Shown here: piece by piece, positions 1 to 5,312 of the stretch | Position numbering within the stretch: the first letter of the stretch is position 1 | How the letters are laid out: every line of letters begins with the position of its first letter | Assembly: GCA_902783395.1 (NCBI GenBank) | Contig: CACZRA010000173.1 | Coordinates: 1 to 5,312 of the forward strand | Direction of reading: 5' to 3' | Length of the DNA: 5,312 nt | DNA from: an uncultured Lachnospiraceae bacterium | GTDB taxonomy: Bacteria > Bacillota > Clostridia > Lachnospirales > Lachnospiraceae | Translations under genes and position numbers: made by a program | Notes under the pieces: model-generated | Told to the model about the DNA's origin: nothing | Database searches by the model: none | The model's input: only the letters and a program-made list of their open reading frames with translations

Positions 1-1
1 G

Positions 2-2884
2 AAGGAGATGCCGGATCTCGGCTCGAAGGGATATCTTCTTCAGCATATAAAGAGCGGGGCGAGGATTTTTGTCGTGTCCAATGACGATAAAAACAAGGTG
101 TTTTATATTGCTTTCAGGACTCCCCCGGAGGATTCCACCGGGACTCCCCATATACTTGAGCATACTGTCCTCTGCGGTTCGAAAAAGTACCGGGCAAAGG
201 ATCCTTTTATCGAGCTGGCAAAGGGCTCGCTGAATACGTTCCTTAATGCCATGACTTATCCCGATAAGACGGTGTTTCCGGTTGCGAGTACCAATGACAA
301 GGATTTTGCAAACCTGTCCGATGTATACATGGATGCCGTGCTTCATCCGGCTATATATGAAAATAAAATGATATTCCAGCAGGAGGGCTGGCATTATGAG
401 CTGGCATCCGAACGGGATGAGCTGAAATACAACGGGGTTGTTTATAATGAGATGAAGGGGGCATATTCCACTCCGGATGATGTTCTTGACCGTTATATAC
501 TTTCATCCCTCTATCCGGACACAGCCTATGCTCTGGAATCGGGAGGAGACCCCGAGGAGATCCCCGAGCTTACCTATGAGAGATTCCTTGAGATGCACAG
601 GAAATACTATCATCCGTCAAACTCATATATTTATCTGTATGGTGACTGCGATATGGCTGAGAGGCTTACCTGGCTGGACAGGGAATATCTTTCTCATTAT
701 AAAATGCAAAAGATAAATTCCTCTCTTGTACGTCAGGATCCCTTCACCAAGACGGTGGATTTTGAAAAGACCTATGCGTTCTCGGATTCGGAAAGTACTC
801 TTCACAATACCTTTCTTTCATACAATTGTGTGATAAAGGACAATCTGGATCCGAAGCTTTATGTGGCATTCTCCATTCTTCAGTATGCGCTGCTGGAAAG
901 CCCGGGGGCTCCCCTGAAACAGGCGCTTCTTGATGCCAGGATAGGACAGGACATAGAAAGCTCCTATGAAAACGGAATACTTCAGCCGTACTTTGCGGTC
1001 ATCGCCAAATATGCGGATGTTTCCGATAAGGATAAGTTCTTACGTGTGATAAGAAAGACACTGACGGAGCTTGCAAAGAACGGACTTAATAAAAAGACAC
1101 TGCTTGCAGGTATAAACCTTAACGAGTTCAGGTACAGGGAGGCTGATTTCGCGAATTATCCCAAGGGACTTATGTATGGCCTTCAGGCTCTTGATTCTTG
1201 GATATACAAGGAAAACGATCCGTTCATGCATATCGAGCAGAATTCAACATATGCATTTCTGAAAAAAGAGATCGAATCCGGGAGCAGATATTTTGAAGAA
1301 CTTATCGAGAAATATCTCATCGACAATCCTCATTCATCGGTTGTATTGCTGAAGCCCGAAAAAGGACTTACGGCAAAGCGCGAGAAGGCTGTTGCGAAGA
1401 AGCTTCAAAAATATAAGGCATCGCTTACTGCCGGTCAGATACAGCAGATCGTGACGGAGACCAAAGCGCTGAAGGCTTATCAGGAAGAGCCGTCAAGCGA
1501 AGAAGAGCTGAAGACCGTGCCGCTCCTTGAGATATCGGATATTGATAAAAATGCGCTGCCTCTTAAAAACGAGATCAGAAAGGTTTCGGGTGTGAAGCTG
1601 CTCTATCATGATATACAGACAAACGGGATCGCCTATATCGGACTTATGTTCTCACTTCAGGCTGTTCCGGAAAGACTCGTTCCTTATATCGGTCTTCTGG
1701 CTTCGGTTTTGGGTAATGTGGACACCGGACTGCATAAATACGAGGATCTGAGTTCGGAGATCAATCTTAATACAGGCGGCATTTTCTTTGCGCCCGTTGC
1801 CTATCCGGATATGAAAAGCAGCGGCGACTTTGATATGGAATTTGAGGTCAGGACAAAGGTATTTGCCCGGAATATCCCTGATTTCATAAGACTTGCGGAC
1901 GAGATAATGTTTTCGACGGATTTCTCGGATGAAAAGAGACTCAGGGAGATCCTGCGCATGATACGCTCAAGACTCCAGACTTCTCTTGTTGCTGCCGGAA
2001 ATGCCACAGCTTCATCGAGGGCGCTGTCTTACATCTCGGATGTCCATTATTACGGAGAGAAGATACACGGCATAGATTTTTACAGGTTTATCGAGGATCT
2101 TGAAAAGAATTATGAGACAAAGGCCGAGTCTCTCAGGGAGGGTCTTAAGGAAACGCTTTCCATTATTCTTCATAAGGACAACCTTATGCTTGACATCACA
2201 GGATCTGAGGATATGCTTGAAAGCTTTTCCTCGGAGATACCGGGATTTATCGGCAGGCTTTCATCCGGACGGTCAAAGAATACCGATTTTCGTTTTGATC
2301 TCAGGAAGATGAATGAGGGTTTCCGTACCGCTTCCCAGGTTCAGTTTGTGGCAAAGGCAGGATCCTATGCAAAGCAGGGACTGTCGTACAGAGGAGAGCT
2401 GAGGGTTCTAAGAGTCATAATGGGATATGATTATCTCTGGAACAATATCAGGGTACTGGGCGGGGCATACGGCTGCAGCGCCTCCTTCCTGAGAACGGGA
2501 CAGGCATATTTTTCCACATACAGAGATCCCCATCTTTTAAACTCGATAGATGTGTTCAGGAAGGCGGCCGATTACATCAGAAGCTTTGATGTATCGGAGC
2601 GCGATATGACAAAATTCATCATCGGGACGATATCTGATATGGATACTCCGCTTACCCCTAAAGCGGAAGGACTGAGAAGCCTTGGGGCATATATGTACGG
2701 ACTGGATCATGACGACATCCAGAGAGAAAGGGATGAGGTTCTGTCCTGCAGCAGATCAAAGATAAGACAGCTTGCAGCCTATATAGATGCTGTAATGTCC
2801 GATGATACTCTTGTTGTCGTAGGATCGGAATCAAAGATAGACAAGAACAGGGATATTTTCGGAAAGGTCGATAATCTGCTTTGA
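2..2884 (+). CDS. M16C (PreP/Cym1-like) zinc metallopeptidase, insulinase family, 5'-partial
   Basis: This is a large clam-shell zinc peptidase of the kind that degrades unfolded peptides inside a closed chamber; the bacterial substrate is not known. Numbering from the ATG at 8, the inverted zinc motif HILEH is at residues 48-52 (His48 and His52 as ligands, Glu51 as catalytic base). The distal ligand is Glu148 in YNEMKG, 96 residues after His52, the same spacing as I recall in plant PreP. A charged helical linker at about 453-505 joins the two halves. The C-terminal half carries RVLGGAYG, whose Arg815 and Tyr821 match the substrate-binding Arg/Tyr pair of the family, so the enzyme looks active. 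No frameshift is seen over 958 codons. The ATG at 8 is probably internal: the frame is open to the left edge (Lys-Glu) and relatives have roughly 15-20 more N-terminal residues. The stop overlaps the era start by 4 bases. No signal peptide can be judged; a cytoplasmic location is inferred. Confidence 0.95.
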   Translation, partial: KEMPDLGSKGYLLQHIKSGARIFVVSNDDKNKVFYIAFRTPPEDSTGTPHILEHTVLCGSKKYRAKDPFIELAKGSLNTFLNAMTYPDKTVFPVASTNDKDFANLSDVYMDAVLHPAIYENKMIFQQEGWHYELASERDELKYNGVVYNEMKGAYSTPDDVLDRYILSSLYPDTAYALESGGDPEEIPELTYERFLEMHRKYYHPSNSYIYLYGDCDMAERLTWLDREYLSHYKMQKINSSLVRQDPFTKTVDFEKTYAFSDSESTLHNTFLSYNCVIKDNLDPKLYVAFSILQYALLESPGAPLKQALLDARIGQDIESSYENGILQPYFAVIAKYADVSDKDKFLRVIRKTLTELAKNGLNKKTLLAGINLNEFRYREADFANYPKGLMYGLQALDSWIYKENDPFMHIEQNSTYAFLKKEIESGSRYFEELIEKYLIDNPHSSVVLLKPEKGLTAKREKAVAKKLQKYKASLTAGQIQQIVTETKALKAYQEEPSSEEELKTVPLLEISDIDKNALPLKNEIRKVSGVKLLYHDIQTNGIAYIGLMFSLQAVPERLVPYIGLLASVLGNVDTGLHKYEDLSSEINLNTGGIFFAPVAYPDMKSSGDFDMEFEVRTKVFARNIPDFIRLADEIMFSTDFSDEKRLREILRMIRSRLQTSLVAAGNATASSRALSYISDVHYYGEKIHGIDFYRFIEDLEKNYETKAESLREGLKETLSIILHKDNLMLDITGSEDMLESFSSEIPGFIGRLSSGRSKNTDFRFDLRKMNEGFRTASQVQFVAKAGSYAKQGLSYRGELRVLRVIMGYDYLWNNIRVLGGAYGCSASFLRTGQAYFSTYRDPHLLNSIDVFRKAADYIRSFDVSERDMTKFIIGTISDMDTPLTPKAEGLRSLGAYMYGLDHDDIQRERDEVLSCSRSKIRQLAAYIDAVMSDDTLVVVGSESKIDKNRDIFGKVDNLL

Positions 2885-3774
2885 ACGGTGATATGTTCCG
2901 TTCCGGCATTGTCGCAATTGTCGGGCGCACAAATGTCGGGAAATCCACGCTTATGAATCACCTCATAGGCATGAAGATCGCGATCACTTCCAAAAAAACG
3001 CAGACCACGAGACGCAGGCTTCAGACAGTATACACAAATGACCGGGGGCAGATCGTATTTCTGGATACACCCGGTGTGCATCTTGCGCGGAATAAGCTTT
3101 CCGAATACATGGACAGGGTGGCTTATAAGTCTGTTTCGGATGTGGATACGGTATTGTTTGTTGCCGAGCCCGTAAACTATATAGGCAGGGGCGAACAGCA
3201 GATGATAGAGAGGATAAGGGAGGCGCGAAAACCCGTTGTCCTGGCCGTCAATAAATGTGATACGGCAGAAGAAGCCGCAGTGGAACAGGCGATCGGGCTT
3301 TACAGCGGAGCGCTTGATGCAAGAGAAGCCGTAGCGGTATCGGCACTGAAGGGGATAAATATCGATAAACTTACGGATACCCTCATAAGTCTTCTGCCGG
3401 AGGGGCCGATGCTTTATGATGAGGATACCGTTACCGATGAGACCGAAAGAAGTATAGCGGCCGAGATAGTAAGGGAAAAGACATTAAGAAATCTCAGGGA
3501 CGAGATCCCGCACGGGATTGCGGTCAGTGTAATGTCATTTAAGGAAAGGCCTGACGGTATCATAGATATAGAGGCTGACATTATCTGCGAGAAGGACTCG
3601 CACAAGGGCATCATCATCGGCAGGGGTGGATCGATGCTCAAGAAGATAGGAACTGAAAGCAGGCTTGATATAGAGGAGCTTTTGCAGGCAAGGGTCAATC
3701 TGAAGCTTTTCGTTAAGGTGAGACGTGACTGGCGGCAGAATCCCATGATACTGAAGGACTTAGGATATACGTGA
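2881..3774 (+). CDS. era: GTPase Era, 30S ribosomal subunit assembly factor
   Basis: Era binds the 3' end of 16S rRNA and helps mature the 30S subunit, cycling with GTP. The 297-residue product has the usual length and two domains. The GTPase motifs are G1 GRTNVGKS at 15-22, the switch I region around TQTTRRR (40-46), G3 DTPG at 62-65, G4 NKCD at 124-127 and G5 SALKG at 154-158. The C-terminal KH RNA-binding domain has its GxxG loop at 247-250 (IIIGRGGSMLKKIG), followed by the conserved DIEELL helix. The start is taken as TTG at 2881 because the resulting N-terminus (MNGDMFRSGIVAIVG) fits family length. It overlaps the peptidase stop as TTGA, with a GGAAAGG purine run 13 bases upstream. ATG at 2893 is possible but has a poorer upstream site. 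Oddities: G1 is normally GRPNVGKS and switch I normally has KPQTTR; both prolines are threonine here. The gene ends in a GTGA overlap with recO. Confidence 0.97.
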   Translation: MNGDMFRSGIVAIVGRTNVGKSTLMNHLIGMKIAITSKKTQTTRRRLQTVYTNDRGQIVFLDTPGVHLARNKLSEYMDRVAYKSVSDVDTVLFVAEPVNYIGRGEQQMIERIREARKPVVLAVNKCDTAEEAAVEQAIGLYSGALDAREAVAVSALKGINIDKLTDTLISLLPEGPMLYDEDTVTDETERSIAAEIVREKTLRNLRDEIPHGIAVSVMSFKERPDGIIDIEADIICEKDSHKGIIIGRGGSMLKKIGTESRLDIEELLQARVNLKLFVKVRRDWRQNPMILKDLGYT

Positions 3775-4427
3775 ACGATCTTATCGTAACTCCGGGGATG
3801 GTGCTCGGAAGCTTCGATCATCTGGAATATGATAAAAGGCTTATCCTGCTGACTTCGGAAGCAGGTAAGATAACTGTCTTTGCCAGAGGGGTAAGACGGC
3901 AGAATTCGAGATTCATCGGGATGACCGATCCGTTCACCTTCGGAGAATTCAGACTTTTTGCCGGGAAAAGCGCCTACAATCTCTCGGATGCCGATATATC
4001 AAACTACTTTGAAGGCATAAGACTTGATATGGAGCGGATGTGCTATGCTTCGTATTTTGCGGATCTTGCCGACTGGTCGGTGAAGGAAAACATGGACGGC
4101 AGGGAGGTATTGCTGCTTCTTTACAGATCCCTGCAGGCACTTGATACCGACAGTATTGACAATGCACTGGTAAGGGCCGTGTATGAGCTTAAAATGGTCA
4201 TGGAGAACGGTGTTTACCCGGGGATGCCTGCAAGAAGCCTTAAGCCCGGGACGGTGAGTGCCATGAAGCATATTGAAGAAGCGGATATAAGAGGACTTTA
4301 TTCATTTAAGGTAAAAGATGATGTGCTGAAAGAGCTTGCTTTTATCTCCGATGAATACAGGCGGAAATATATAGGCGGGAGCTTCAGGTCACTTGAAGTG
4401 ATGAAGGAGTTGGGATATATTATGTGA
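3771..4427 (+). CDS. recO: DNA repair protein RecO, lacking the zinc-ribbon insertion
   Basis: RecO is the recombination mediator that works with RecR (and RecF) to load RecA on SSB-coated single-stranded DNA. The N-terminal OB-fold half (about 1-80) has the recognisable pattern of a GMVLG start, the EYDKRLILLTSEAGKI strand pair, FARGVRR, and FTFGEFRLF. A helical domain follows, with the ALVRAVYELKMVMENGVYPG segment at about 132-151 and a C-terminal stretch ending RSLEVMKELGYIM. The product is 218 residues, short for a family usually near 240-260. It passes directly from VYPGMPARS into LKPGTVSAMKHI, where Gram-positive relatives usually carry a four-cysteine zinc ribbon. The only cysteine is Cys91. 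Start is GTG at 3771, overlapping the era stop (GTGA), with AAGGA at 3754-3758 and AGGA at 3762-3765 as possible ribosome binding sites. Translational coupling to era is likely. Identity is secure from sequence pattern and position after era. Confidence 0.93.
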   Translation: MNDLIVTPGMVLGSFDHLEYDKRLILLTSEAGKITVFARGVRRQNSRFIGMTDPFTFGEFRLFAGKSAYNLSDADISNYFEGIRLDMERMCYASYFADLADWSVKENMDGREVLLLLYRSLQALDTDSIDNALVRAVYELKMVMENGVYPGMPARSLKPGTVSAMKHIEEADIRGLYSFKVKDDVLKELAFISDEYRRKYIGGSFRSLEVMKELGYIM

Positions 4428-4452
4428 TGCCGGACTGAACGGCCGGCGGCAT
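4427..4452 (+). other. GC-rich inverted repeat in the recO to membrane-protein gap
   Basis: ATGCCG at 4427-4432 is exactly complementary to CGGCAT at 4447-4452 (6 bp, 14-base loop). A competing stem pairs GCCGG at 4429-4433 with CCGGC at 4443-4447 (9-base loop), and a third pairs GCCG at 4429-4432 with CGGC at 4440-4443. The element begins on the last base of the recO stop codon. No T-run follows (the next bases are ATAATACTGA), so it is not a canonical intrinsic terminator. It may be an RNA stability or processing structure that adjusts downstream expression; that role is inference. Confidence 0.4.
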
Positions 4453-4476
4453 AATACTGAATGATAAAGACTACGG

Positions 4477-5121
4477 GTGTTTGAATTGCAGTCGAAAAGC
4501 AGCTATAACAGGAGCAGAAAAAAGAAGAGAAAAAGAAAAAACCGCAACAGGGTCATAGCGGCAAGACTGACCTTTCTGATCAGTCTGGTCGTCCTTGTCG
4601 CTCTTTTATTTATAGGCGTCACAAAGATAATCGCCTCGGTGAGCGACAACATCGTGTCAGATGCGGACGTTTCCACTGTCGCCGTACAGAAGAACGGAAG
4701 CATAAAGCAGACAATAATAGAAGAGTTCGATCCCGGGGTCTATGATGAAGCTTCTCTCGAAGCCGAGATAAAAGAAAGAGTGGAAGCATCGGACGGAGGA
4801 GTAGAGTATGAGGGCTTTTCTCTTGATGATAATGTGGCTACGTTAAGGCTTAAGTTCAAGACGGATGAGGATCTGGCTGCCTTTCATGACCAGGTTTTTT
4901 ATGCGGACACTATAGACTCCCTTTTGTCACAGGGGGTGAGCTTTGACAGCGGGGCTGTGAAGGCAGGAGGAAGCCATGCGGTCATCGTTTCCGAGAGCAT
5001 GGATGTAAGATGTCCCAGGAAGATACTTTATACCGGAGGCAATGTAACAGTCGATGAGGATGACGGGAAGCTTGCGCACTGCACTGCGGAAAACGGAGAG
5101 CTGGCTTTTGTCATATACTGA
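4477..5121 (+). CDS. Uncharacterised single-pass membrane protein with basic cytoplasmic tail
   Basis: The function is unknown. The 214-residue protein has three visible parts. Residues 1-30 are very basic, with the cluster RKKKRKRKNRNR at 14-25. Residues 31-48 (LTFLISLVVLVALLFIGV) form one transmembrane segment, and the positive-inside rule places the tail in the cytoplasm. Residues 55-214 form an acidic extracytoplasmic domain with VAVQKNGSIKQTIIEEFD at 68-85, DEASLEAEIKERVE at 90-103, and a C-terminus KILYTGGNVTVDEDDGKL...ELAFVIY. It contains Cys179 and Cys202, which could form a disulfide. From memory, Lachnospiraceae encode lipoproteins with a similar NGS...EEFD...YDE pattern at this locus; here there is no lipobox and a membrane anchor instead. 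Start GTG at 4477 is the first possible after an in-frame TAA at 4465-4467; its ribosome binding site is poor and TTG at 4486 is an alternative. It probably shares a transcript with recO and glyS. Confidence 0.8.
   Translation: MFELQSKSSYNRSRKKKRKRKNRNRVIAARLTFLISLVVLVALLFIGVTKIIASVSDNIVSDADVSTVAVQKNGSIKQTIIEEFDPGVYDEASLEAEIKERVEASDGGVEYEGFSLDDNVATLRLKFKTDEDLAAFHDQVFYADTIDSLLSQGVSFDSGAVKAGGSHAVIVSESMDVRCPRKILYTGGNVTVDEDDGKLAHCTAENGELAFVIY
4516..4541 (+). other. 26-base purine tract with A_AAA_AAG heptamer in phase
   Basis: Every base from 4516 to 4541 is A or G; the tract encodes most of the basic tail of the membrane protein. Positions 4518-4524 read A AAA AAG in the zero frame, the sequence used for programmed -1 frameshifting in E. 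coli dnaX. AGGAG at 4510-4514 lies 3 bases before it, closer than the roughly 10 bases typical of a -1 stimulator. The nearest stem (4564-4570 with 4580-4586) begins 39 bases downstream, too far for a classical stimulator. Functional use is doubtful. Confidence 0.25.
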
Positions 5122-5132
5122 TCAACGGATCA
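5119..5132 (+). other. Small hairpin at the membrane-protein stop codon
   Basis: TGATC at 5119-5123 and GATCA at 5128-5132 are exact complements around the four-base loop AACG. The element contains the TGA stop and its last base is the first base of the glyS Shine-Dalgarno. With 5 bp and no T-run it is not a terminator. It could slightly modulate ribosome access to glyS, or be chance. Confidence 0.25.
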
Positions 5133-5138
5133 AGGAGG
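5132..5138 (+). promoter_or_regulatory. Strong Shine-Dalgarno for glyS
   Basis: AAGGAGG is a near-perfect match to the anti-Shine-Dalgarno and the strongest ribosome binding site in the window. It decides the start: the ATG at 5140 is only 1 base away, too close, whereas the in-frame ATG at 5149 is 10 bases away. The ATG at 5161 is 22 bases away, too far. Confidence 0.8.
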
Positions 5139-5148
5139 AATGAAGATA

Positions 5149-5312
5149 ATGGTTGATTCAATGGAAAAGATCGTAAATCTGTGTAAGGGAAGGGGATTCA
5201 TCTATCCCGGTTCTGAGATATACGGCGGACTCGCAAATACATGGGATTACGGTAATCTCGGTGTAGAGCTTAAGAATAATGTAAAAAAGGCCTGGTGGAG
5301 CCGCTTTGTCAC
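5149..5312 (+). CDS. glyS: Glycyl-tRNA synthetase, dimeric single-chain type, 3'-partial
   Basis: This class II aminoacyl-tRNA synthetase charges tRNA-Gly with glycine in the cytoplasm. Only the first 54 codons are inside the window. They read MVDSMEKIVNLCKGRGFIYP followed by GSEIYGGLANTWDYGNLGVE and LKNNVKKAWWSRFV, the signature N-terminus of the alpha2-type (eukaryote/archaea-like) GlyRS, not the alpha2-beta2 GlyQ/GlyS type. The GSEIYGG...DYGNLG block belongs to the motif 1 region. Start is ATG at 5149, chosen by spacing to AAGGAGG; ATG at 5140 and 5161 are in the same frame. The gap to the preceding gene is 27 bases, leaving no room for a T-box leader or an obvious promoter, so it is probably read from the upstream operon. 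The zero-frame heptamer A AAA AAG occurs at 5283-5289, likely by chance from Lys-Lys codons. Confidence 0.93.
   Translation, partial: MVDSMEKIVNLCKGRGFIYPGSEIYGGLANTWDYGNLGVELKNNVKKAWWSRFV

Noticed and set aside
1..10. GAAGGAG directly followed by ATG, resembling a ribosome binding site and start for the M16C gene
   Set aside because: There is no spacer between the purine run and the ATG, and the frame is open to the left edge; relatives have more N-terminal residues, so this ATG is most likely internal.
2992..2998. Run of seven A residues in era as a possible frameshift or slippage site
   Set aside because: The phase does not give an X_XXY_YYZ heptamer and the Era reading frame continues normally through it, matching the family on both sides.
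2658..3081. Two overlapping minus-strand open frames of about 100 codons across the peptidase-era junction
   Set aside because: Both are antisense to clear coding sequence including the Era P-loop and have no domain pattern or good ribosome binding site.
3414..3821. 135-codon open frame on the minus strand
   Set aside because: It lies antisense to the well-supported Era KH domain and the recO start, and its translation shows no recognisable domain; it is a shadow of era.
4450..4455. CATAAT as a possible -10 promoter element before the membrane-protein gene
   Set aside because: No TTGACA-like box lies 16-18 bases upstream; the region there is the GC-rich inverted repeat, so a sigma-A promoter is not supported.
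4461..4484. Seven-codon mini-ORF (MIKTTGV) ending one base before the alternative TTG at 4486
   Set aside because: It has no Shine-Dalgarno and its length and position are easily explained by chance; a leader-peptide role cannot be supported from this sequence alone.
4576..4583. Perfect 8-base palindrome CTGATCAG in the transmembrane-encoding region
   Set aside because: An 8-base palindrome is expected by chance in several kilobases, and it lies inside a coding sequence with no flanking repeat.

Overview
The window looks like a stretch of ordinary chromosome from a low-to-mid-GC Clostridia, most likely the family Lachnospiraceae. This rests on remembered similarity of the protein sequences (M16C peptidase, Era, RecO, a single-chain dimeric-type glycyl-tRNA synthetase) and on the gene order M16C peptidase - era - recO - small envelope protein - glyS, which I associate with that family. 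No search was run. I see no mobile element, CRISPR array, tRNA or rRNA.

Layout, all on the + strand: (1) positions 2-2884, a large M16C zinc metallopeptidase whose true N-terminus lies just before the window; (2) 2881-3774, the ribosome-assembly GTPase Era, overlapping the peptidase stop by 4 bases (TTGA); (3) 3771-4427, RecO, overlapping the era stop by 4 bases (GTGA); (4) a 49-base gap with a GC-rich inverted repeat but no T-run; (5) 4477-5121, a single-pass membrane protein of unknown function with a strongly basic cytoplasmic tail; (6) a 27-base gap with a strong ribosome binding site; (7) 5149 to the right edge, the first 54 codons of glyS. No stretch over 300 bases lacks a gene.

The 4-base overlaps and short gaps point to one transcript, with translational coupling of the first three genes. 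No promoter or convincing intrinsic terminator is visible, so the operon promoter is probably upstream of the window. The genes serve peptide turnover, 30S subunit maturation, RecFOR recombination repair and tRNA charging. They share no single pathway and look like a conserved housekeeping cluster.

I did not find a clear undescribed system. The points most worth a second look are: RecO appears to have lost the whole zinc-ribbon insertion usual in its Gram-positive relatives; Era has proline-to-threonine changes in both its P-loop and switch I motifs; the uncharacterised membrane protein sits between recO and glyS; and a dnaX-type A_AAA_AAG heptamer lies in phase in that protein's basic tail, although the same heptamer also occurs in phase in glyS and may be incidental.
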